Source of the DNA: CAYYNP01 sp964472545 | GTDB taxonomy: Bacteria > Planctomycetota > Planctomycetia > Pirellulales > Thermoguttaceae | Length of the DNA stretch: 12,534 nt | Direction of reading: 5' to 3' | Assembly (NCBI GenBank): GCA_964472545.1 | Contig: CAYYNP010000288.1 | Coordinates: 1-12,534 of the forward strand | Shown here: positions 1 to 7,240 of the stretch, piece by piece | How positions within the stretch are numbered: position 1 is the first letter of the stretch | Layout of the letters: each line of letters opens with the position of its first letter | Notes under the pieces: model-generated | Seen by the model: the letters and a program-made list of their open reading frames with translations, nothing else | Told to the model about the DNA's origin: nothing | The model's database searches: none | Position numbers and translations under genes: made by a program

Positions 1-94
1 CCGCCGGCCTGAAGGCCGTATTCCTAGCGTTCTGCACCTGAAAACGGAAGAGCCTCTTTTTCTCACAGATCACGGTCGAAGGGAGTAGGTCGAA

Positions 95-2029
95 GTGATG
101 GGTAAGAGGAAGACGAAGCAAGCCAAAGCTGGGGTGTACTCCTATGCCCGGTTCTCCTCTCCAGAGCAGGCGATGGGGGACTCGGAGCGACGTCAACTCG
201 AAGCGGCGAGGGCTTGGGCCGAGCAGCAGGGGCTGGAGCTGGACGAGTCGGACATGCTGACGGACCGGGGTCTCAGTGGATACCACGGTGACCACCGCAC
301 GAAGGGCAAGTTGGGCACCTTCCTAGCTGCCGTCGGGGCGGGCAAGATTCTCGATGGTAGCATATTGCTGGTTGAAAACCTCGACCGACTGGGCCGGGAG
401 GGACCAGCCAAGACATTGCGGGAGATCATATTCAAGCTCTGGGACCACGGCATCACCCTCCAAACCCTCAGCCCTCGGGAAACCTATGAGCCAGGGTGTG
501 AGAATGATCCGATGTTCCTGGCCCTCATCATCTACCTGCAACGAGCCTGGGATGAGTCCGAGCGGAAGGGCGAGCGGGTACGTGCGGCGAGAGCCAGAGC
601 CCGAGAGCTGGCCCGGGCCGAGGGCCGAATCCTGACCAGGGCCGCCCCCGCTTGGCTTACGGTGACGGAGGCCGGTCAATTCGAGCCGATTCCTGAAGCT
701 GTGGAGACGATACATTTGGCTTTTGACCTGAAGCAGAAGGGACTCGGCAAGATTCGGATTGCCAATACCTTGAATCGGGAGGGTACTTGGACACCTCCAC
801 GCCGAGGCAAACTGAAGTGCGAGGGGAATGGAAAGGGTAGCGGGTGGCGTGAGAGCTACGTTCAGAAGATCCTGCGGAATCGAGCCGTGATCGGCGAATA
901 CCAGCCCTTCACGAGGATCGACGGCAAGCGGAAGCCCGCTGGCGATCCGATCCCAGACTACTACCCACGGATCGTGGAGCCTGGGCTTTTCCATGCCGTG
1001 CAGGCCCGATTCGCGGGAAACGGAGGAAAGGGTGGCCAGACCGGCAAGGCCCGCAACCTGTTCGTGCATCTCGTGAAGTGTGCCTACTGCGGAGCCACGA
1101 TGGCCTTCGTCGACAAGGGAAAGCCACCGAAAGGCAACCGGTACTTGGTCTGCGACCAAGCCCGGCGAGGCTTGGGATGCTCCTACACCAGCGTCCGGTA
1201 CGATGAGTTTGAGAATGCGGTGCTAGAGAACTGCCGTCGGCTGCGACCGGATCAGGTGCTTCCCGCCCCTGACGAGAAGATAAGGCTCTGCCAGTCGTTG
1301 CGGGAGCGTGTCCAGGGGAAGGGGGCTGAATTGGCCGAAATCAAACGGCAGACGGAGAACCTCATCGACCAGACCGCGCGGACCAACGATCGCGGCGTCC
1401 GTGACCGGTACGAAGCGAGAGTCAGGAAGCTCGACGGGCAAGTGGCCGGCATCGAGAAGCAGAAGGCCAAGGACGAGAAAGAACTGAGGAAGGCCGAGAG
1501 CGGGCTCCGATCGTTCACGAGGTGGAAGCGAGGGCTCGCGGAGTTGCAGGAAGGCATCGTCGGCAACGTCGAGTTGAGGCTTCGCCTGCGTGCCCACCTC
1601 CGCGAGTTGATCGACCGGATTGACGTGTTTCCCGTCGGATTTCAGCGGCGACACGATCCTGATGAAGCGGAGCGGGCCCTTGAGGGCTTGTCTGGTGACG
1701 AAAGGCATAAGGCGAGGGAGACCTACGATCGGTCAGTGGACTCCTTTGCTGAGACGATCGAGGCAGCCGTCATTGACTCCAGCCCCGACTGGAAACCCGA
1801 CACGGAGTTCTACGCCTTCCTGGAGAACGTGACCGAGCGACGGATGTCCCGCGAGGGCCGGTTCCTCCGGATTCACTTCACGACCGGGGCCGTGGTCGAC
1901 GTCGTGCCCGAGGGGAGTCTTGCATCGGGCCTGGAATTGGTCAAAGATGGTAGGTACAATGTCGGTTGGCGATTCGTGTCCCCGGGCATTGACCGGCTTT
2001 GGAAGGAATTCGAGGGCAGGAACAGGTAG
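95..2029 (+). CDS. Large serine recombinase (site-specific integrase)
   Basis: This is a large serine recombinase, which would cut and rejoin DNA at att sites through a phosphoserine intermediate to integrate or excise an element. The N-terminal resolvase domain spans about residues 13-155. It has the nucleophile motif YARFSS (likely Ser21, with Arg19), DRGLSG at 57-62 and DRLGRE at 97-102, which carries the active-site arginines. A recombinase domain follows at about 190-305. A zinc ribbon is formed by Cys329, Cys332, Cys353 and Cys362. A charged coiled coil covers about 400-470 and an LRELIDRIDVFP-like segment follows. At 644 aa the length is normal or slightly long for the class. GTG at 95 and ATG at 98 are adjacent, and GGGAG at 81-85 could serve either. 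The gene appears intact. Together with the interrupted comM next to it, this suggests it carried the element into that gene. The exact sites are inferred. Confidence 0.95.
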   Translation: MMGKRKTKQAKAGVYSYARFSSPEQAMGDSERRQLEAARAWAEQQGLELDESDMLTDRGLSGYHGDHRTKGKLGTFLAAVGAGKILDGSILLVENLDRLGREGPAKTLREIIFKLWDHGITLQTLSPRETYEPGCENDPMFLALIIYLQRAWDESERKGERVRAARARARELARAEGRILTRAAPAWLTVTEAGQFEPIPEAVETIHLAFDLKQKGLGKIRIANTLNREGTWTPPRRGKLKCEGNGKGSGWRESYVQKILRNRAVIGEYQPFTRIDGKRKPAGDPIPDYYPRIVEPGLFHAVQARFAGNGGKGGQTGKARNLFVHLVKCAYCGATMAFVDKGKPPKGNRYLVCDQARRGLGCSYTSVRYDEFENAVLENCRRLRPDQVLPAPDEKIRLCQSLRERVQGKGAELAEIKRQTENLIDQTARTNDRGVRDRYEARVRKLDGQVAGIEKQKAKDEKELRKAESGLRSFTRWKRGLAELQEGIVGNVELRLRLRAHLRELIDRIDVFPVGFQRRHDPDEAERALEGLSGDERHKARETYDRSVDSFAETIEAAVIDSSPDWKPDTEFYAFLENVTERRMSREGRFLRIHFTTGAVVDVVPEGSLASGLELVKDGRYNVGWRFVSPGIDRLWKEFEGRNR

Positions 2030-2102
2030 CGTTGATGGTTCCAGTAACGTGCGATCTCGAAGCGTACGAAGACGTCATCATTACGCCAAGGAGTCCAAGA
2101 GA

Positions 2103-2324
2103 ATGTCGGATATTTCCATTTGGCAATGCCAAAAATGTGGGGAGGCAGTCCACGGTTCCGCGGAGAAGTGTAGTAGGTGCGGAGCAAAGAACCCGTCGGA
2201 CCCGATTGCAACGGAACAACAGGGGGTAAATACGGAGAATGTGGCTCCGCCAGGAGTACATTCACGGCAAAGTTCCCCGGCAGATGGGATAGAACCTGCC
2301 GGCGAAGGGCCGGCCGAGATGTAG
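2103..2324 (+). CDS. Small zinc-ribbon protein
   Basis: A 73-residue protein starts at ATG 2103 behind a very good Shine-Dalgarno, AAGGAG at 2088-2093, with a 9-nt spacer. This decides the start, although the frame is open further upstream inside the recombinase gene. The N-terminal half holds a CQKCGE...CSRCGAKNP motif (two CxxC pairs, residues about 9-28), typical of short double-zinc-ribbon domains. The rest is a low-complexity Pro/Glu/Ser-rich tail, probably disordered. It lies 73 nt downstream of the recombinase on the same strand and ends about 30 nt before the comM breakpoint, so it is probably cargo at the very end of the element. The function is unknown. DNA or protein binding is plausible from the fold, and a role as recombination accessory factor is speculation. 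Confidence 0.72.
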   Translation: MSDISIWQCQKCGEAVHGSAEKCSRCGAKNPSDPIATEQQGVNTENVAPPGVHSRQSSPADGIEPAGEGPAEM

Positions 2325-2351
2325 CCACGAGCGGCGAGGCTTCGGGTCGGG

Positions 2352-2381
2352 TTAGACTGCGGTCAACATCAGGATATTGTG
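2352..2381. other. Candidate att junction of the integrated element inside comM
   Basis: Read on the minus strand, ComM/YifB similarity runs through GGHNILM (codons ending near 2367) and perhaps one more residue. It then changes abruptly to LTAV and a stop at 2352-2354, exactly where family members continue with a GPPGxGKT Walker A loop. The other side is occupied by element genes pointing toward this junction. I infer that the crossover lies within about 2355-2380, probably in the AATATCCTGATG stretch or just after it. The partner site is outside the window, so the core dinucleotide cannot be defined. Confidence 0.5.
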
Positions 2382-3029
2382 GCCGCCGGCTGCCGAAACG
2401 GTCATCGCCCGCTTGGCCATCTCCTGGCCACGGACATCGGAGAAGTCGAACGGGTAGGCCGAAAGTTCCCGGAACAACTCGTTCATCCGCGAGGGAGACG
2501 GCTCGATGTCGATCTCGCCGGTGAGAAAGCCCACGGCCTGGGCCAGGCTGGAGACGGGGATCACGTCGACGCCTTCGACCACGGCCGCTTCGGCCGCGCT
2601 GTCGGTGGGCACCAGCATCCCGCGCAGGCCGGCCTGCCCGGCGGCGGTCATGGCCATCGACAAGGCCCCTTTGGCCGGCCGGGTGGAGCCCTCCAACGCC
2701 AGCTCGCCGACCACGGCGTAGTCGTCGAACCGTTCCGAGTCGATCTGCCCGCTGCCGGCGAGGATCCCGATCGAGATCGGCAGATCGAACGACGCCGCCT
2801 GCTTGGGCAACTCGGCCGGCGCCAGGTTGATCACGATCCGACTCTGCGGCCGTTGGAAGCCCGAGTTGACCATCGCCCGCTCGACCCGATGCGTGCTCTC
2901 GCGGACCGCCGCCTCGGGCAGACCGACCAGAACGGTCTTCGGCAGCCCGGCGGGCGAGACGTCGACCTCCACCTCGACGGGCAGGGCGTCGATGCCGAGC
3001 AGGGAAAAGGTTTTGAGTTTGGCCAGCAT
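2352..3029 (-). pseudogene. comM: ComM/YifB family (Mg-chelatase-like AAA+), 5' fragment interrupted by element
   Basis: The 225-residue product matches the N-terminal domain of ComM/YifB, an AAA+ protein related to the magnesium-chelatase subunit. In naturally competent bacteria ComM is a helicase that promotes branch migration during transformation. The start MLAKLKTFSLLGIDA fits the family start. Hallmarks include VEVDVSPAGLP, VGLPEAAVRESTHRV, RIVINLAPAELPK and SFDLPISIGILA, then VRGQEMAKRAMTVSAAGGHNILM. Full-length members are about 500 aa. This copy stops before Walker A and so lacks the whole ATPase core, the Walker B and the C-terminal region. The frame up to the break is intact and undecayed, which argues for recent interruption rather than old degradation. 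No clear Shine-Dalgarno precedes the start. The missing 3' half should lie left of the window, beyond the element. Confidence 0.88.
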
Positions 3030-3139
3030 GCGTCGGTTCGGTCCGTCGGACGTCGGTGCCTACCCACACGAAGTCACGACCGCTCACCGACGAACCAGCC
3101 ACGACCCCCCATATTGTGGCACGGGCGATTCGGGCTGAC

Positions 3140-3224
3140 AAGGCCCCCGCGAGACGAAGGCCCCCGCGAGACGAAGGCCCCCGCGAGACGAAGGCCCCCG
3201 CGAGACGAAGGCCTGCAAGAGACG
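3140..3224. repeat. 17-bp tandem repeat, 4 perfect copies plus 1 degenerate
   Basis: The unit AAGGCCCCCGCGAGACG occurs four times head to tail without change (3140-3156, 3157-3173, 3174-3190, 3191-3207). A fifth copy at 3208-3224 matches 13 of 17 bases. The unit length is not a multiple of three and there are no spacers, so it is neither a coding repeat nor a CRISPR array. It lies in the 280-bp gap between the comM start and the FGE remnant, where I see no gene. Its GCGAGACGAA core also occurs in the palindromic repeat at 7241-7296, which suggests a common source. Confidence 0.95.
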
Positions 3225-3245
3225 TTGGCTGCCGACCGGCGGCGC

Positions 3246-3269
3246 CGGTTCTTGAACATTCAAGAACCG
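3246..3269. repeat. Perfect 10-bp palindrome with 4-nt loop
   Basis: CGGTTCTTGA and TCAAGAACCG are exact reverse complements separated by ACAT. No T-run follows on either strand, so it is not a typical terminator. It lies between the comM 5' end and the FGE remnant, and could be an operator-like site or a decayed repeat. Confidence 0.6.
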
Positions 3270-3310
3270 ATGCTACCTCGCAGCCGCCGCCAAGCGTGAC
3301 GGATCCCCCG

Positions 3311-3556
3311 TCAGTCGTTCGCGGATGCGGCCGGGGCATCGAAGGCGACGCGGAAGCCAAGGTAGTTGTTTCGATAGTCCGACGAATCCCGACGCCGATT
3401 CGCCGACCGGCAGTAGCCCGGGTAGCCGCCCTCTCCGTCTCTTTCTGCATCGGTCCCTGAACCAACAGCACCGAACTGGCGACTATCCCCGCGAACGACC
3501 GTTGACCGCAAGCCATGATCTTGCTCCTCGACCGCGGTGAAGGATGCGATGGGACC
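3311..3556 (-). pseudogene. C-terminal remnant of a formylglycine-generating-enzyme (SUMF1)-type protein
   Basis: The reading frame open from 3556 to the TGA at 3311-3313 contains STVVRGDS followed, after a degenerate stretch, by CRSANRRRDSSDYRNNYLGF and RVAFDAP (about 3340-3412). This is the characteristic C-terminal signature of the FGE-sulfatase/SUMF1 family (usual form RGGSW...CRSAxRxxxxPxxRNxxxGFRV). The family includes enzymes that convert a sulfatase Cys to formylglycine, and many C-type-lectin-like relatives are abundant in planctomycetes. Members are normally 250 or more residues. Here only the last 60-80 residues are recognisable, RGGS has become RGDS, and the segment between the two motifs does not resemble the family. 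A stop lies directly upstream at 3557-3559 and no N-terminal part is visible, so I read it as a decayed fragment. Confidence 0.7.
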
Positions 3557-4164
3557 TCATGCCCTCGTTTGCAATCCCGAGAGACGCCAGGGTGCCGTCA
3601 GGCGCAGGCGGATGCTAGCCAATCTGTACGCCAACAACATCCATAGCACCGACCGTCCGGGGGCTCTTGCCCCTGGCCGCTGCTCTCGATCACACAGGGG
3701 CGATTCTTCTTGCAGAACCAGTTCCATGGAGGGGTGCTTAGCGTGGGTCTGCGGCTCTCTAGGTGGCGGAATCCCGCCGAATAGCCCGATCGGCCCAATT
3801 TTTCCGGTCTTTCTGGAAAAAAACCCTTTGAGACTCTTGACGAATGACCCTCTCACGTGGGAGAATAGGGTCAGTTGGACTTCAGCTACTGGCTAACCTA
3901 TGAGCGTTGTGCTGAAGCTGACTGCGACACCCCCCACACAGGTTTGGGACGGTTTTGACGGCGAGCGGGAGCTTGAACTTCCCGCACGATCTGCAGCCAC
4001 CTCAAACTCCCACCCAACGCAACACGGCCCCACCCCCGAACCGTTGAGTTGACGTACCGCGGCGGTCCAAGACGCATGGACCGGCCGTCTTCGGCGACGC
4101 CCCGCAATTGCCCGTCGTCGGGCGACCCGTCACGTCGCGACCCCACGGCGGAAGGAGGAACACG
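3557..4164. other. Intergenic region without a convincing gene
   Basis: About 600 bp hold only short ORFs with no recognisable domain or good ribosome binding site. Visible structure includes GGGGC/GCCCC arms with a 4-nt loop at 3660-3673. An inverted repeat TTTTTCC/GGAAAAA lies at 3799-3821, with its T-run before and its A-run after the stem, so it is not a terminator in either direction. A near-palindrome around CACGTG lies at about 3850-3866. TTGACG at 3837-3842 with GAGAAT 18 nt downstream is only a weak sigma-70-like candidate. The stretch at 3800-3900 is less GC-rich than its surroundings and may be an intergenic repeat. Confidence 0.55.
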
Positions 4165-5298
4165 ATGAGACCCGATAAGGCATCGTCCGTAGAAGAGCTT
4201 CAGGTCATCAGCCGTTTCGAGAGTTTGCGTACGATTCTCCAAACGGAAGACTACACGGACCACTTGGACAAACCGTTGGCGTATTGGGCGTTGCCCAGCG
4301 ATCGGCGGTTGCCGCTGGCGTTCCTCGGCCGTTCGCTCAAAGATCTCTTGGCCACGCCGTACGTCGATCTGTCGGCCACGCCGGGTATCGGGCGGAAGAA
4401 GATCCGCTCGTTCGTGCAGTTGCTTGCCCGTGCGGCCAACACCAATCCGGCCGAACTGCCCGCCGAGACCGCCCCGGCGGTCAATCATCGGCCGATCGCC
4501 CCCACCCACAAGGTCTCGTCCAACGGCAACGGCTTCGACCCCGGCTCGGTTTCCGAGGTGGTTTGGGCCCGCTGGCGGACCAGCGTGGTCAAGCACGGCT
4601 TGGCCGACGAGACGCTGGGCCGCCTGGCTCCCACGCTGCGGAACATGACCCGCGTGATCTGGAACGTGCCGCTGGGCGCCTACACCGATTGCACGCTGGC
4701 CGAGATCCGTGGGATGAAGACGCACGGCGAGAAGCGTGTGCGGGCGATCATGGAGGTCTTCTACAGCGTCCATTGCCTGGTGGCCGAGATGGGCTCGCAG
4801 ACGCATCTGGTGGTGCGTATCGTGCCGCGGCTGATCGACGAGGTGGAACGTTGGATCGGCGAATCGCTGCAGACGTCCGGCGTGCCCGACGACGACGAGA
4901 TCTTCCGCGAACTGATCCATCCGCTCTTGCAGCAGGTCGACCTGGACGCCACGCAGCAGATCGCCCGGCTGGCCGAGAACCGCGTGGGCCTCAGCGGCCC
5001 GATCACCAGCGTGCGTCAGGCCGCCCGCACCATGGGGCTGACCCGGGCCCGCGTCTATCAACTGCTCAACGAGATCAACGACATCGTGACCGTCCGCTGG
5101 CCCAACGGCCGGCATCAGGTCTACGAGCTGCGCGACAAGTACCAAAGCGAACTCGATCAGGCGGCCGACCCCCGCGAACTCACGCAGTTCAACGCCGCCA
5201 TCGAACTCTTCTACCCCGGCAGCCGCCGCGGCGCCGCCGGCCCGCTCGAGCAGGCGCCGATGATGGAAGAAGTGCGGAGTCAGTTGATCGAGGCGTAG
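4165..5298 (+). CDS. Helix-hairpin-helix / HTH DNA-binding protein of unknown function
   Basis: The start ATG 4165 is set by a near-perfect Shine-Dalgarno, AAGGAGG at 4152-4158, with a 6-nt spacer. An in-frame extension to 4108 lacks such a signal. The product is 377 residues with no signal peptide or membrane segment, so it is probably cytoplasmic. Residues about 65-90 (YVDLSATPGIGRKKIRSFVQ) look like a helix-hairpin-helix, as found in RNA polymerase alpha C-terminal domains and many DNA-binding proteins. Residues 171-198 (LAEIRGMKTHGEKRVRAI) resemble a second one. Residues 282-303 (SVRQAARTMGLTRARVYQLL) form a helix-turn-helix reminiscent of sigma region 4. No nuclease or ATPase motif is visible. 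It resembles no named family I can place. A nucleoid-associated or transcription-related role is inference from the three DNA-binding-like motifs. It converges on the AAA+ gene. Confidence 0.85.
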   Translation: MRPDKASSVEELQVISRFESLRTILQTEDYTDHLDKPLAYWALPSDRRLPLAFLGRSLKDLLATPYVDLSATPGIGRKKIRSFVQLLARAANTNPAELPAETAPAVNHRPIAPTHKVSSNGNGFDPGSVSEVVWARWRTSVVKHGLADETLGRLAPTLRNMTRVIWNVPLGAYTDCTLAEIRGMKTHGEKRVRAIMEVFYSVHCLVAEMGSQTHLVVRIVPRLIDEVERWIGESLQTSGVPDDDEIFRELIHPLLQQVDLDATQQIARLAENRVGLSGPITSVRQAARTMGLTRARVYQLLNEINDIVTVRWPNGRHQVYELRDKYQSELDQAADPRELTQFNAAIELFYPGSRRGAAGPLEQAPMMEEVRSQLIEA

Positions 5299-5313
5299 GT
5301 CGCGTCTCGTTGC

Positions 5314-5433
5314 CGTAGCCGAATTCGCCGGGATTTGGCGTGTTTGCGCCGGCGTGTTGGGGGTCGTTCCCAAACGGGAGTTTGGGAACAAGTCGTGCAA
5401 CTACGGCGCCAAAGTCTGGCGACTTCGGCTACG
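5314..5433. repeat. Composite palindromic intergenic element
   Basis: The outer arms at 5314-5340 and 5407-5433 are inverted copies matching at 23 of 27 positions, and the outermost ten bases, CGTAGCCGAA/TTCGGCTACG, match exactly. In the centre lies a perfect hairpin GTTCCCAAAC-GGGA-GTTTGGGAAC at 5366-5389 (10-bp stem). The element fills nearly all of the 154-bp gap between two convergent genes. It may end transcription from either side, but it lacks T-runs. The nested organisation is typical of REP- or MITE-type dispersed repeats, which needs a genome-wide search to confirm. Confidence 0.75.
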
Positions 5434-5452
5434 CTGCGTCTGCTCGCGCCGG

Positions 5453-7216
5453 TCAGCGAATCCCCGCCGCTTCCAGTTCGCGAATCTCCCGCTCCCAGGC
5501 GCGGCGCTCGTCGTCGTCGACCTGTGGATCCGGCAGTAGGCTGCGGCGGGTGCAGTTGACCAGGGCCTGGAGCGTCTGATAGCGGCGCGTTTGGCCGATC
5601 GCCGGCGGGACGTGGTCGGCGACGATCTGCACCACGTCCTCAATCGATTCCGGCTCGACCGCCTTGAGGTGCGAACGCAACGAGGCAAACGCCGCGGCCG
5701 AGTAGCCTTCGGTGATTGCGTCGAGCCGATCCAGCGCCCGGTCCGAAACCTCCGGCAACACGCCGCGGACCATCCAGGCGAGAAACGCGAGCCGATCGTC
5801 TTCGGCCGGATCGAGCACCGGGATGATCAGATCGCCCACGCGGCCCGGCCGCCGCAGGTCAGGCGAGAGCAGATGGATTCGGGCGGTCATCAGAAGCCAG
5901 ACGACGCGGCCGCGCAGCCGGGGGTCGGACATCATCGCCTGGATCTTGCCGGTCAGGCGGCGTTCGGTGGAATGGGTTTCCGCGCCCACACCGCCGAATT
6001 GGGTGTCGGCCTCGTCGACGAAGATCACCACCTTGTCGAGCGCTTCGAGCAGCCGGCGGAGCCGCTCGAAGATCACGTCGGTTTGGCCGAACCACTGGCT
6101 GCGAATGTTCTTGAGCACCAATACGGGCACGTCGAGTTCCGCGGCCACGGCCTCGAAGATGAACGTCTTGCCGCCGCCGATCGGCCCGGCCACGGCGGCC
6201 CCGGCCAGGGCCTTTTCGCCCGTGGCGCGAAATCGCGGCAGCAGTTCATCGCGCAAGAACCGCTTCAGACGCGAGAAGCCGACCACGTCCACCAGCGTGT
6301 GCGACGCCCGTTTGAATTCGACCACGTCTTCGCCGATCTGCCCCTGGACGAACAGCTCGACCTTCTCGACCACGCCGGCAGGTGTGATCGGCTCGTCGCC
6401 GTAGGCCGAGCCGGCCAGGAGTTGGCGCACCGCGTGCAGCGACAGCCCGGCACTGAGTTCGGCCAACTCGCCGGCCGCGGCCCACATTTGCGGTTGCCGT
6501 CGGGCAGAGTGCGAAAATGAGTCGATGAAATGCCGCCGGTCGTCGCGCGACGGCGTCGGAATCTCGACCGAGAGCACTTGCGGCAGCCGGGCCACGCGGG
6601 GATGGATCAACCCGCGGGATTCGGCCACCAGACAGACGGAATCGCCGGCGCCGAGAAACGCCGGATCGGCCAGCCAATCCTGCACGATGCTGATGCGGTG
6701 CAACTGCCGGTCGTTCAACGTGGCGACGTCGCCGCTGCCGGCCGGCAGGAGCATGTCGGCCGCTTCGATGAAGATCAGCAGGTCCGGCTTCAGATCCGAC
6801 GTCCGCGAGCAGACGGTCAACTGCCGCAGCATCTCCAGCGCCAGCGTGGGATTGCCGATGGCGTCCAGCAGGAGTTGTTCGAACTGGTCGCCAAGGCGTT
6901 CGGCCTCGCTGGGGCCTTTGCGGCGCAGGCCACGCAACAGCAGCGTGTCGGCGTCGACGCCCGACTTCCAGGAGATCCACGCCCGCTTGAGTTCCTCGCG
7001 GCCGTCGAGCACGCGGATCGGCCCGTTGAGTTCGTAGACCAACCGGATCAGCCCGGCCGTCTTTGCCTTCGCGCACAGAAACGGAATCAGCGGGACGTAT
7101 TGCCGGCCGTCGTAGAACAGGTCGTAGACGTTGCCGCAGAGCACCAGGCTCCGCGATTGCTCGGAGTTGAGGATCCGGGCGAACTTCGAGAAGAATTCGT
7201 GGCTGTGATCTGGCAT
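5453..7216 (-). CDS. AAA+ ATPase with degenerate N-terminal ATPase-like domain
   Basis: This is a 587-residue soluble protein with no signal peptide or membrane helix. The C-terminal half is an AAA+ module. It has an entry motif DVVGFSRLKRFLRDELLP (310-327), Walker A GPIGGGKT (344-351), Walker B VVIFVDEAD (396-404), a sensor-1 region LLMTAR where Asn is usual, and arginine-rich DLRRPGR (454-460). These features recall the Vps4/FtsH/Ycf46 classical AAA branch. The N-terminal half has SLVLCGNVYDLF (23-34) and a Walker-B-like LLIFIEAADMLLP (146-158). After these comes a strand and loop ending in a PSRDDRRHF motif, but no Walker A, so it looks like an inactive ATPase-like domain. It lies 100 nt downstream of the PspA-like gene on the same strand, probably co-transcribed. 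I infer that it remodels the PspA-like polymer. No clear Shine-Dalgarno precedes the ATG, and translation may depend on the upstream gene. Confidence 0.88.
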   Translation of the reverse strand: MPDHSHEFFSKFARILNSEQSRSLVLCGNVYDLFYDGRQYVPLIPFLCAKAKTAGLIRLVYELNGPIRVLDGREELKRAWISWKSGVDADTLLLRGLRRKGPSEAERLGDQFEQLLLDAIGNPTLALEMLRQLTVCSRTSDLKPDLLIFIEAADMLLPAGSGDVATLNDRQLHRISIVQDWLADPAFLGAGDSVCLVAESRGLIHPRVARLPQVLSVEIPTPSRDDRRHFIDSFSHSARRQPQMWAAAGELAELSAGLSLHAVRQLLAGSAYGDEPITPAGVVEKVELFVQGQIGEDVVEFKRASHTLVDVVGFSRLKRFLRDELLPRFRATGEKALAGAAVAGPIGGGKTFIFEAVAAELDVPVLVLKNIRSQWFGQTDVIFERLRRLLEALDKVVIFVDEADTQFGGVGAETHSTERRLTGKIQAMMSDPRLRGRVVWLLMTARIHLLSPDLRRPGRVGDLIIPVLDPAEDDRLAFLAWMVRGVLPEVSDRALDRLDAITEGYSAAAFASLRSHLKAVEPESIEDVVQIVADHVPPAIGQTRRYQTLQALVNCTRRSLLPDPQVDDDERRAWEREIRELEAAGIR

Positions 7217-7240
7217 GGGGCTTGGGCGCGGGCGGCGGAT

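Noticed and set aside
1..94. Left end of the element or comM 3' part
   Set aside because: Neither strand shows ComM-like coding sequence. Only a short GGCC-TGAA-GGCC hairpin is visible, so the left boundary must lie outside the window.
3140..3224. Possible CRISPR array
   Set aside because: The repeats are directly adjacent with no spacers, the unit is only 17 bp, and there are no cas genes.
1873..3516. 547-residue minus-strand ORF
   Set aside because: It runs across the recombinase end, the att junction, comM and the tandem repeat in a wrong frame, and is very rich in Arg and Gly. It is only an open frame.
3799..3823. Terminator-like stem with A and T runs
   Set aside because: The T-run precedes and the A-run follows the stem on both strands, the wrong order for a rho-independent terminator.
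3898..5400. 500-residue minus-strand ORF
   Set aside because: It lies antisense to the HhH/HTH gene, which has a strong ribosome binding site and recognisable motifs. Its composition (His, Gly, Arg, Gln rich) is typical of a GC-rich shadow frame.
5591..6520. 309-residue plus-strand ORF
   Set aside because: It is antisense to the conserved AAA+ module, and its His/Gly/Arg-rich composition shows no domain.
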